From Colius striatus (taxonomy: Eukaryota; Chordata; Aves; Coliiformes; Coliidae): a stretch of 64,000 bases of DNA. Positions 41,343 to 53,382 of this stretch are shown here, one piece after another. Each line of letters begins with the position of its first letter. Position 1 is the stretch's first letter. The position numbers were made by a program, and so were the translations under genes. The stretch lies in the NCBI RefSeq assembly GCF_028858725.1, contig NC_084759.1, positions 142,084,671-142,148,670 of the forward strand, in the 5' to 3' direction. The notes under the pieces were generated by a model that saw nothing but the letters and a program-made list of their open reading frames with translations, made no database searches and was not told the DNA's origin.

Positions 41343-44300
41343 CTGCAAGAAACACACATAGGCATAGTCATTCTCTGCTATTAAATGTGTTCACTGTATA
41401 TAATGAGACCTGCCCAGCAGGCTCAGCTCTAAGCTAAAACACCGGTTTTAGAAAGGGAACTAGCAGAGGTGTAACATGTTGGGCACTCCCAGGATCAGCA
41501 TCTTCCCTTGATGACTCCCTCACCAGAAACTGAATTCTCTCCTCACTCTTTATTTTGCTTTTTAATTCTACAGGAGCAGGCTTGTGAACTTCCCAGTTAA
41601 GACCGTGTCTTCATGGGAAAACTAAGTGGCTTCATTTCTCCTGAATAAATTGTTATATGACAAACATTTGAAAAATTTAATCTGTAGAACATTTATCTGA
41701 AAGCAACCGTATTCCAGAAGCAATACAGCATTTGGCAAGTCTGTTTAAACAGTTTGACTTTTACTCATGAACAACAGGATGCTTCATAGGTCATTATTTC
41801 AGAATGATTTCCTATATGGAATCCATAGGAAGGTTACATAATTATACAGTCATGCACTCAGAGTTAACCAGAATCCTAAGTTTTCTGTGGAATTAATAAT
41901 GTTCAGGGACTGTGTTTCCCAACTCAGTCACAAGATGAGTATCCACAATTGTGGCGGAACATGACACGGTTTTGTTTACTAAATTTGCATTTCCTCTTGG
42001 ATCATTCCTTGTTCAGTTTACAATAATCAGCTCAGAACGGGACATGGAACTTCAAAATGTTACCTTATTCACTCTACCTACAGTCTGTGCACCGTTTTTC
42101 CAACAAATGGTGTTAAAAACCACACCACATAATGCATTGGAGTATATGCAAACATAGTTTTCAGCTCAGAGCTTAATGCCATTGCCAGAATTGGAGGCTC
42201 ACAGAGTCTTAATGAAGAACAGGAAATATCTGCCTTCAGTAACCTGTTTATCTGCCCAGCAATTGATAAAAGTCCATGCTAGCCTGAGAACCATGCAGAA
42301 TTCCAAGTACAGCTGAAATTTGTGCAAGTATTTTGTGGATTACTGTTCTCACAGATCCAACGGGACAAGGAGATGCAGCATCTTACTGGACTGGATGACA
42401 CAGATAGACTCGATAAGCTTTCAAGCAGATAGCTCTTTCATATACTATATATCAAAAACCCTCTTCTGTTTTTCCGGTGATATGTTTTTCTTCTAATAAA
42501 GTATATTCCCTATGAATATAAGATAAGCATATTTCTAGCAGGTACATACACTTAGATGGGTTCAGAAGTTTATTGCAAGCTTCTGCATCCAAAGTTGTTT
42601 GTCATTTTGAGCAGCTGTAGCAATCACCTTGTCTATATTTGAACGCTCTTTTCTTTTTTCCCCTAATATGTCAGCCCTGTAACATTTATTATTCCTAAGT
42701 GATTAATATTTTTATTGGAACTCTGCTGTATTAATATATGAAAGAATGACAATTTGTAATTTTTCATCCCTGAAGGGATAACTGGTCATTAGCATGTACA
42801 TTTCTCGATCTATATTTTGTGCTTCTCTAACACTGCTCATTGTAGGTTTTAGAGAGAGAAAACTGTCAGGCAGCAGCACAACAGGGATCACTTTACCACT
42901 GTAAGAGCACAAAGCAGTTGGGAAAGTTATATTTCCACAACTAAAGTTCTAATCAGATACAACAGTACGTCTCTGTTTAGTGATGGTATCGAGAAAGACA
43001 CAGGAGATTGTTAGTGCAAGAAATACTGCAAAAAGACAAACAGCCCAGGAACGACTACAGAATAAACATAAATGCTTTTTAAGGAAGCTATGGTATCGAC
43101 TTCTATGGACAAAAGTGAGAGAAAGGAAATTAAAAGGGTAAGCCTGCTACACTATTCCCTTTACTAGGCAGCGTAGCATATAGTAAATTATTTGGGCTTT
43201 GCGTGCTGAATGTTAGTTTAATGTGTTCTTATGTGCTTTGTTCCTACTGGCTGCCGTCCTCACAGAACAGCTACACGAATGTGAGAGGGGCCCATGCCAA
43301 GAATCACAATGCAAGAGCAACCCGATCCCGCTCTGTGGAGTGACATGAGCCGGGGAAGTGGGGAAAACGAGAGGGAGGGGAGCACTCCGGGCTCCCTAAG
43401 GGCTCTCGGGGGAGAAGACGGAGAATTCAGCAGTAACCAATAATGGCTCAGAAACGGCACGCTGTGGAGAGGTGATTAGCCTGCTTCCAACAGCCTGGCA
43501 GAGTTATTAGTCAGAAACTTGCAATGGATGGCTAAGCCTAGGAGAGGTTCAGTCAGCAAGCAGGATTGAAAGAGTCAGCACAGCCAGCTTAGGAGCAGTG
43601 CTGGACAGTATCAGCCAGGAGACTGGGTTTCAGGGAGTACCTCTGATTCTCAGGGTGCTCAGCCTAGTGAAACCCCAGCGATGCAGGTGGCCCCATTACA
43701 GCAGCCTGCAAACCACTTAACCACCAGTAAATTCACTGGACTGATTTGAATGTTGACCTCTGAGATGGGACTGCCTTGGCTTCCCAGGCCAAGATTTCAC
43801 AGTGGCATCCATCAGAATGGTGGGAAGTTGTGGAGGTCGGGAGAGATAGCAAGTAATGGGAAAAGAAGCCAAGGATGTAACTCTCCGTTTCTTCATCTAA
43901 CTCCTGCAAAGGGCCTGGGCTCTGAGTCCGCAGGAGGAGAACCAGGAGAGGGCACTGTTAGCAGGGAAAGCAGGGGCCGGCTCCCCCCAGGTCCTGCACC
44001 GCCACCTGCCCGGGGCCAGCATCCCTCCTCCTGCCTCTCAGTCAGATCCACCAGCTGAAACTCCAGGAAAGGACAAAGCAATTAAATAATCAAATACAAA
44101 AGCCTGGCAAAGAGATTAACCTTCAAAACTGAAAGGAAGTTGGTGGATAAGGGAGAATCCTACAAGATGTTGCCTTCAGTGAGGCAGTACCGCAGTGATA
44201 TCTCAATTTCTTTCTGGATTGGAGAGCATTTATGTATTTATAAGATTGCTTATAAAATCAAGGTAAGCCCAACAAAATCAGCCCACGCCAAAGCTAAAAT

Positions 44301-47300
44301 AAAACAAATGCAATCAAACAAAAGTAATCAACTTAACCAGATGAAGAAAACATTTCCAACTTTTTGACCATCAAGAGCTCAAAAAGAGATGGCTCTGAAT
44401 GCCTAAGGCAGCAATAATACTTTGCAAATTAGTGCAGACAGAAAGTCTGCACAGCTGGCTGGCAGATGTCTGTGATGAAACATCTTTGACAAAAGTAGCA
44501 ATGATAGCCTCGCATTGAGTTTGCTAGCTTCAGAACATCTAGATTTAATAATATGATTTCGATTTAAACAAAGACATCTTAATTGACTATGTGGCTGGCT
44601 GCAGCATTTCTGTATCATGTATGTCATCTCCGTTTACGTCATTCCTTTCAGAAACAGCTGTGAGCAGCATACGTCACTCCTCATTCAGACAAGCTCCCTA
44701 ATGGGAAACATCCAGTTCTCCACGGAATAGCTTGATTCACCTAGATGTCTGGCAGTCCGAATTTTAGGGAAGTTTCTATAAGTGTATCAATTCTGCTCCT
44801 GGTTTCTTAGATTTTCTTCTTGGGAATGCAAACAGAAATGGTGTTATCTTCCCCATGCCATTACTCTATGAAAATAAAGGCGTGTTAATAGACTTTTTTT
44901 TGTTGTTGGCATTTTGAGCTGAGGATATGAGGAGGTTCATACATATGCCTCACAGAAATGACCGAAAAAGAGAAGGTAAGGCCAGACTGCTTAATTGATG
45001 ACAAGTAAAAATAGACAACTCAGACAGGAAAAGATAGCAAGGACCCCAGAAGTGCTTCATAGTATTTATACTTTATCTTTGGATAGAAGAACAGAAAGGA
45101 CCTTCAGCATCTCAGGGGAATAGAAGCTTGCAGATAATCTGCAATAGGTTCAGCCACTTTTCACCACTGATGCCTTCCTTCCTGAGTTTGAAAGCACATC
45201 ATGATAGGAAGACATTTCCATTTATAGTTAAATTCCACCAGCGAAAAATATCCCCAACGATTCACCACGAATTTAGCTTGCATTGTGCTTCTCTGGTCCA
45301 AGATATTCCAGCGCTTATTCAAAGGGCAATTGACATTCAGATGGAAGATAACATCACAGTTATAAACCAGGATGCTACGGTTTTATACGCACACGAGGTG
45401 AACTGTGGTGCTGCTCCGCAGAACGTTTGTGGCCTTGGCTTATCCCGTAACATAAACAAAGCAATATTAAGCTAAGATACTTTAAAATTTGTTTATATGG
45501 AGGAGGCTTACTCCAATTCCACAAAATCACCAGAGAAAAAAGGCAAATAAAAATAAAGTAGCATCTCATCTCAGGCTATGGACAGTAAAACTGAATACAG
45601 ACTGTGAAGTGGCTTGTAGAGCAGAAAAAGAAAGCTAACTGCAGGACTTCTGTAAGGCTACAATAATGGGATCTGGAATTAACTTTCTCCTAAGTTTCTA
45701 TATCAGGCTATGGTTAGTCTGAAAAATATGGTTAGAGCTTTAAGTAACAGCAATAAGCATAAAAAAGAGGAAATTTGACTGATTAAATCTCAACCTTTGT
45801 TTTGTCTAAACTAAGTTAAACTACACTATCTCAGGGAAATGGTCAATAGCCTTTGCACCCTCCCAGACCAACGAGTGTAAATACGTATGTTTGAAATAGT
45901 TGAGAGCCAATTATACACAAACTTTTATTTCTCAAATACAGACTTATAAAAGAGTCAAAAGAAAGGGTTAGGAATATGGAAACCTCAGTCTGTCAGGCTT
46001 AAAAAAAAAAAAGAGAAAAGAAAAAAAGAGTTATGAACATCCTTAAATGTTTTTGCTCTATCTGGCAATTTTGGGTCTATGTTAGCTTTTTCAAAATATT
46101 TAACTTGTGATACACTTGTATTTAAAAACTAAAGCAAGATTTCACATTAAACATTGTGTCTTGTGTTAAATAATGTAAACTTTAAAATATATTTTAACTA
46201 TATTTAAATAGATTTGAACATATTTTACAACCAATTTTGTCAAAAAACCCCCCAAAAAAACCTTGTTGAGGGCTTTTGCACCATATAATGGAAGTAATTT
46301 TGGACATGGGATTTATCCTGCATTCTTGAGCATCTCTAAGCTTTGTGAACAGTAGAAATATTATAATTTCCTTGGCAATTAACTCATATTAAAATTATAT
46401 AAACTGGAAGAGGGAATAAAAGAAATGCCTGTAAGTTAGTTATACTTTGCATTTGACTGGAGACGTTTTCCTGCAAATCCTGCACTTCAAGGTGATATGT
46501 CCATCCTCCAACAACACCAGCAACCATCTCACGGTCAGAGGACAATTTTCTATTAATGTAAATTCTGGTGTACGTTCTACACTGTACATTAATGATCCTG
46601 TAGTTGACAGAAAAGTTGTTACTCAACAGCTAAGCAGTACAAATAGTAATTATTGCCTGTACCACGGGGCTATCTGCTAGGCCCAGGCCCCGCTGACCTA
46701 AGCATGCATAATGCAGCAAAACCCAACGATCCTAATCCCTAACAACTCTAACAACTTGCAATTTTCCACATTAAAGGGACTGGGAAAAAGAGTTGGGCGG
46801 CTACTTCTCCTTGTTTCAGTTGCAATGCATTCATTACCTTCTTACATGGTCACAGCTGATGAGTTTTGGAAACACATTTTAACCATTAGGACAGAGGGTT
46901 GGTGGTCAGTTAGGGTTTTGTACTTGCACAGCACAAAACAGAGAAGAATAGACAAAGCAGGAAGTACTTGAATGAAAATATGAAGTTATATGCATCTAGT
47001 TATTTCAGGATCAGACCTGGAGCCTTTTCTACTCTTTCCATGTTACTTATTTCTCTTTAAGAGGAAGTTAATTTTGTTTATTATGAAGTCACGGGGAATC
47101 TTGTTAGCTCTGAAATTTCTGATAGATACAACTCAGTGAGCCTGACAAGCCAGGAGAAGACCCTCCTGCTCCTGCATGTTGTTCTTTTTATCCAGGAAGA
47201 ATGCCCACGCAAATCACTCCAGCAACCCATGCACACAGCCAAGCAGGATCTACAGCAGTAGCTCCTATCAGGAGACGCTGCAAAAAGCTTCCATGGGGAC

Positions 47301-48816
47301 CACAGTGTCCGAGCAAGGCATAGAATCACAGAATTTGTTACTAATAGCAAAACCACAAGGAGACACGAGCTGCCCTCAAAAAAATTGAGGTAATAGCTCA
47401 AGTGGGTACACAATCTGCTTGTAGAAACTGCTTGAAACGAGACCACAGTAAATTTTAGACACGCCACACACACAGACACAAATGTGCACGTCCTGAATAT
47501 CACTTTTTAAGTTAGGAATAGTTAATGTTGCTGATAGTATATATATTATTTGATAGTATATACTTTAATTAAAATTAACAATTCTATGCACAAATAATAA
47601 TAGATAATGTTATTGCGTTATGGATATGGTCAACTTATGGGTAATGTTTGTGACTTCAACTAGTATTAAGAACTATTACACTGATCCCAAGTTCTCATCC
47701 TCATCCAAAACATTAACTTAATATTAAAGCATAAAGTACACAAAATGTAATCATTTTAGAGAGTTCCTACATCCATTACTTTCTCAGCCGAACTCTGGAA
47801 ACACATTTGCACACAAAGAAGGATATAAATTGTTGCAATTATTACTTCTAATTTCTAACAGAGACCAGAAGTGGGCTGTTTAACTTTAAAATACATTATG
47901 CATTCCCATAAGATTACAAATTAAAAATAAATGACATAAATCAGGTGGGGAAGATAACAAGCTAATGGAAGAGCAGTCTAATGGAAGGAAGAAAGGGTAA
48001 GCTCTGAAGTAACAGAGTAATTTAGAATGACTAAATGCAAAACACAGTGATTTCTGTACAGAAACTAAATAAAGTGAGTAATTTCTCATAAACGATCTAG
48101 AAATAAGGATGCAAGTGGAATCTGAACAAAGAAGTACTCAGGATGTTTATAAAACAGCTATTTGCAATTTGGAGTAAAGTTTGTTCCATTTACAATATTA
48201 CTTGTGTGACAAATTAAAATGTGTGTATGATACTTTCAAAATTCAGCAAGCATATATGCAATTTAATAATGGAATTTGAAAGCAATATACATGTGGTCTG
48301 GTGTTCTTTCGTACACAGAGTGACTTTGCTGAGAGTGAAATGTGAATTATGTGCAACGCAAATTACGCTCCTTGTAACCAAGCCCTGATTATTTAGTGGA
48401 TATAGGAGGTTGCAACTGACACAGTGAAGCAACATTATCACCTTTTTCCTCCCTCTGCTTCGAGCAGTGAGCAGCAAAACATTGCTGATTTTTTGTAAGT
48501 AGGAATCCCTACATGGTCTATGCTTTGCCTGAAGCTGGTACACAGGGAGAGGGAAGGGAACCTTTCTTCATTACTAAGCTCTTCTATGGATATAAAGGTT
48601 ATTCAAAAGCACTTCTGTAACTCACACCAAAAGCAGTGATAAGTGCAACACCACGTTAGTAGTGGGGAGAGACAAACTTCCATAGCAGGTGCCCTCTGAG
48701 AGAATATTTCATGGAAATACATCTGCCAATGTCCTACAGGCTGTTGCTGATGCCCAGGTCACAGTGCAAATGCTGCTGGAAACACCTCTGGGAAAGATGA
48801 ATAGGTTGATCCTGTG
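41343..48816 (-). other. probable intron, minus-strand gene
   Basis: Lies between two minus-strand exons of matching phase. No further exon is recognised, though small ones could be missed. The sequence is AT-rich. A plus-strand frame of 115 codons at 45128-45475 has no motif or splice context. Purine tract at 46000-46030. The block at about 44,390-44,690 has few low-complexity runs and looks unlike its surroundings; it might be a conserved non-coding element. Confidence 0.5.
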
Positions 48817-48997
48817 AGATAAAAATGGTGCCTGGGGGCCAGTCAAGATAGGCAGGACTCCTAGCAGCCTGGATGAAGCCAGGATGTGCCAGACATGGCT
48901 GGAAAGAGCCACCGATGGCAAAGATCAAAATGTCTCCTACTCTTAGGGTTAAGAATCATAGAATCATAGAATGGTAGGGGTTGGAAGGGACCTTTAA
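48817..48997. repeat. tandem duplication, copy 1 (181 bp)
   Basis: Starts AGATAAAAATGGTGCC and includes 136 bases of unique flank plus the 45-base 3' tip of a minus-strand CR1. It is followed directly by copy 2. The copies match at every base except that this one has one more GAATCATA octamer of the CR1 tail. Confidence 0.95.
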
Positions 48998-49170
48998 AGA
49001 TAAAAATGGTGCCTGGGGGCCAGTCAAGATAGGCAGGACTCCTAGCAGCCTGGATGAAGCCAGGATGTGCCAGACATGGCTGGAAAGAGCCACCGATGGC
49101 AAAGATCAAAATGTCTCCTACTCTTAGGGTTAAGAATCATAGAATGGTAGGGGTTGGAAGGGACCTTTAG
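48998..49170. repeat. tandem duplication, copy 2 (173 bp)
   Basis: The same sequence as copy 1 minus one 8-bp tail unit, running on into the rest of the CR1. Near-perfect identity marks a recent event. AGAT is present at both original breakpoints. Confidence 0.95.
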
Positions 49171-49519
49171 AGATCATCTAGTCCAACCCCCCTGCAGAAG
49201 CAGGTTCACCTAGATCAGGTCGCACAGCAATGCATTCAGGTGGGTCTTGAAGATCTCCAAGGAAGGAGACTCCACACCCTTCCTGAGCAGCCTGTGCCAG
49301 GGCTCCCTCACCTGAACAGTGAAATAGTTTTTCTTATGTTTAAATGGAACTTTTTGTGTTCCAGCTTCATCCCATTACCCCTTGTCTTGTTGTTAGATAC
49401 CATTGAAAAAAGGGATGCCCCAACCTCCTGACACTCACCCTTTAGATATTTGTAAATGTTAATAAGATCTCCCCTCAGTCTCCTCTTTTCTAGGCTAAAC
49501 AGCCCCAGTTCCTGCAGCA
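49134..49519 (-). mobile_element. CR1 3' end, minus orientation
   Basis: On the plus strand it reads from the tail (GAATCATAGAATGG, 'GGTTGGAAGGGACC', 'GATCATCTAGTCCAACCCCC') into 'CAGCCTGTGCCAGGGCTCCC' and 'GGCTAAACAGCCCCAGTTCC'. It is 5'-truncated at about 49519. Its tail and 45 terminal bases were copied leftward in the tandem duplication. The low divergence suggests a young subfamily. Confidence 0.93.
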
Positions 49520-52500
49520 TAATTAAAAAGAAATTTTAAATAATATAATTAAATGATAATTGTTTTAATAAAACCTAAAACTAATTCAAATTATTTTCTT
49601 CTGTTGAAAGAAATATTTTTCAGAATGACTGTAGAATCTATCGAAAATAAGAAAATCTCTGTAACAGGAAGTTCTGCATGTTTTAGAGCTATGTTTGAAG
49701 CGGTAAGAATAATTTACAATACTGTTTAGGCTATTAATGGAACAAACATTTTTGCCTACTACTAATATCTGGTTGCCCTCTTTGGTTGTCTATTTTGACT
49801 TTTTGACACTTCTGCCTTCCAACCACAGTGCAGCACACCGCTGCCAATATATTGAAATTATCATTTCCAGCAAGTTCCATCTTCTACTCCATTCTTTCCT
49901 TTCTATAAAGATAAGAGAAAAACAAAACCTGAACTGTAAATAACAATGTGGATCATATAATAATGTTCTTAATGTCATTTCCTTTCATATAGGAATAAAA
50001 TCCCTCAACTTAATGGTGACCACCTGAAACGTGAAACGTGGCAGTGGTTCTACAGAGCCCAAGAATATTAACATAACGGTACATTTAGGACAAAGTGAAA
50101 GAAAATACAGTGTTTAATAGAAATTGTCAGGATAATGCAATTATTTACAATGAATTAATGGAATTTTTATTTCTCAGTGTTGAAACTTGGAACATTCTTC
50201 CTTCTGGTAACTTCAACTTTTTAAATCAGTTGAACGGGACACGAATGGGTCGAAGGAGGACAGTTCCAGAATTTCTTTGGAGACATGGGGTCAGAACTGA
50301 CTCAAAGGAATATTTTCCACCACATGAACAGCTTAATGACATGGTTCCAAGAACTGTAGGTTCTTTATTGTCCACAACTTAAGCCTAGTTATACTAGTTT
50401 AGATTAGACTTTGAGATATCATTTAAAGTACTGGATTCAAGCCTTCATTACAAATGGACCAAAATTCTACTACAGTAAGCCAGCTTTACAAAAGCCTTTC
50501 ATAAAATACCATCAAAGAATGATGTAAATTCTCAGCTTCATATTTTGATAAAAATCAATTGAAGTCACTATGGAATACAGCTCACCTATATCATGTATTA
50601 GTTTTAACTATCAGAAGAAGCCACAGATAACTCCTACTATTTGTATTTGAGCCTTCTCAGCAGGTATGAGAGACCCACGTGGTATATTTGCTATGATGAA
50701 ACATCTTAGGACCGGCCTTCACAAACAATAGTTGCTGCAGGGGGAAATCATGGCTCCAAAGGCAGCAGTATGAAAATGAATTGTCCATCATTTATTTAAA
50801 AAACCCCAACAAACAAATAATCTCATTGGCGAGAAGTGGATACACTGGCATCACTCTTGAATATTATTGGTGTTCAGTTAAATGTATTCTCCCTAATCAT
50901 GTTAGCAACTTCTTAACATTCAAGAGGATTAATTTTTTCCCACTGAGGCTTGTGAGGCATTATCTACAGAAGATCATATTAGAAGGGACAGGAGTGAATG
51001 TAATGCACTGGATTTGAAGTAATTTACAAAAGTCATTAAAATTCCAAAGATGTAAAATGGGTATTCTGCAATGGGCTTCTGAGAATCTGGAGAACTGATT
51101 CCCACCCATCATGGGAATACTTTAAACATAAAGGAAATTCTGCAGTTAGGATCAGAAAAGTTCCACAACTTAAACGAAAAATGCGCTTCGTAAATTAAAA
51201 TGTATCATTAGTTTGTATTTTTTTGAGTGAAGCCTGTTAAATACAATCTAAGTGAGCATGGGAAAACAGAAGAGACTGCTATATTTTATTTTAGCAGATG
51301 TTAGTTACTCATGGGAATCACAAACTGAATAGTAACTTTAAACAACTGTGGCAACAGCAATGAGGAATTAAGACAATAATGGGAGAGGACAGAACATCAC
51401 ATTTTTTTTTTCTCTTCTCCAGAACAACTAGATAATTCTTTTTCTCACAATTTGTATGTAAATGCTTTCTTTACTGTGTAACCCACAAATATTGCTGATG
51501 GAGTAGCAAAGTTTGAATGAGGAATATTCTTTTTTATCAGACCAGTACACAGAACTGGAAAAAGTAGATGGTGTTTTGGCCTGAGTATTCAGAAGAACTT
51601 GCCCAATAAAGTGTTTTCTATTTTCTCTACCTACATTCTCTTGATCAATTAGAACACATCATCTATTCCCACAGACCCTGATTATATTCAAAGACCAACA
51701 GAGTTATAAAGACTAGTCAAATTATTTCAGGGATATCTAAACTTTGCCCACATCTATAAACTTTTAACCCTGTATCAGCGATTACAGAACCAAAGAAATA
51801 AATAAAACACTAACTTTGAGGGCATAGGGGCTAGCAGGCTGTGCAGGAAAAAGGAATGTGTCAGGCCCACAGAGACAAACGTAGATAGCACACAGCACAT
51901 GCTGAATCAAACAAATGCATGAAGGTAGGTACGGAGAACAACTGTCCTGTACTGTCTAGGCCCCATTACAAGCATATATATCTCCAGATTTCTGCTCTTC
52001 TTTCTGAATTGTTAAATCGTGCTTCTGCTGGCTTCCTGTAATTTGTTTGCTGAACTGCACTCTCCAATTTTTTGGATCAAAATCGAGCCTTGAGTTGAAA
52101 GTGCAAGGAAATGAACTTAAACATCATAAAAGAAGAAAACCAGAGCTGAAATGTTCAGGATAGGTTCAAGATAGTGTTCACTGACCTGCAAATCCACTTC
52201 TAACCGTATAAGCCTTGCGCTCATTTGTGTGCATACTGATATAGACACATGAAAGTGAATAATTTAGTAAAAAAAAGGCATTATAATCCTAAATCTGGAT
52301 CTAAAAGACAAAATTAGTCACATTTATTTCTGGCACAAGTTCTTTATAGTACTTTAACCATTGAAAAGTGTGGTAATATGGAAGTAAAATTTAAGAACTG
52401 AAAAGAACAATAGGCAATAATGAGAAAAAAGCATTGTAGGAAATGATGAATTATAGTCCAAAAACAAGAGATAAAAGCTGCCAGTCAAGGGATTAAGGAT

Positions 52501-53193
52501 AGCAAGACATCACCAGAGCTGAGAGAAGGGAAGATTATTTCAGTATTTGAATTATAGCTAGATTGACAGTCTCTGTAGAGCCTTTATAACAATCAAGCAG
52601 TTGTTAAACCCTCTAAGATCTGTGTTCCAAAACTCCCGGAAATACACAGTTGGACTTCTGAGATCACTCTGTGTGTGTGTGCATAAAAGCCTGGGTATAC
52701 TGCAGCTATTCAAAATCTTGATTTAAGTATCCAAGTAAGGTGGTAAGCAGTAAAAATTACTGGCAGAACACACTGCAACAGAAGGAATGGACATTGTACT
52801 CATTTGCGTAAAAGTCATGATTAAAACATAAATGGTTAATGTCATTAAAAAACAATTTAAGTTCCCTAAGATTACATTAAGTTATAAAAAGCAGCCAAAG
52901 TTTGATAACAGGTAAAACAACATGCCAGAAGTTGGATCTTGTAGTTTGTTTTCCCACGAGTGCACAGATGCATGGCTTCAAGTACAAATAAAAGAACAGA
53001 TGAAATTCCATAATAGATACTAAATGACAATGATTTAAAAAAATACTGACTCCTTCTGTGAGATGAACGGTGGATCTTTGCTGCCTGTTTTCATCACTTA
53101 CAGAATAGTTTCCCAACATTTGTGTGTGACACATCAGTAAGATCTACATCCATAGTTTGAGCCCTTGTTCAGAGCTTCAGACCACAAACTCAC
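49520..53193 (-). other. probable intron, continued
   Basis: AT-rich, with no recognised exon, RNA gene or repeat family. A plus-strand frame of 95 codons at 50095-50382 shows no motif. A short (TG)n lies at 52670-52681. Confidence 0.45.
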
Positions 53194-53382
53194 CTGCTCC
53201 TGGGTCATCTTCTGCAGCTGTTTCTCCCAAGCTGCCCGGTCATCATCCAGGTGATAGGAAGCAGGTGGGGTGAGTCCACGCAGAATCAGGGGGTCACGGT
53301 CATGGCAGAGGGCTGTCAGATGTCCAATGTACAACTTCAACTTGCTACGGTTCTGATCAAGTTCTAAGAGGGGCTGAATTAT
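53194..53382 (-). CDS. internal coding exon of the same unidentified gene
   Basis: Minus-strand acceptor CCCTTATTTCAG leads into 189 bases (63 codons, phase 0 at both ends), followed by a consensus donor CAG|GTGAGT at 53194/53193. The peptide starts IIQPLLELDQNRSKLKLY, continues through a GHLTALCHDRDP segment and a RGLTPPASYHLDDD segment, and ends WEKQLQKMTQEQ. The first and last parts look helical and the middle is a Pro/Asp-rich linker. Both splice sites are strong and no stop occurs in frame. Its 3' phase matches the terminal exon at 41205-41342, so the two could be joined directly, which would give about 108 residues of the C-terminus. I do not recognise the protein. Confidence 0.85.

Noticed and set aside
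45128..45475. Plus-strand frame of 115 codons
   Set aside because: Antisense to the inferred gene, no recognisable motif, no upstream promoter or splice context.
48734..49109. Two near-identical minus-strand frames that look like a repeated protein
   Set aside because: The repetition comes from the 181-bp tandem DNA duplication; the sequence includes the CR1 tail and has no coding features.
50095..50382. Plus-strand frame of 95 codons
   Set aside because: AT-rich, no motif, no splice context; consistent with chance.
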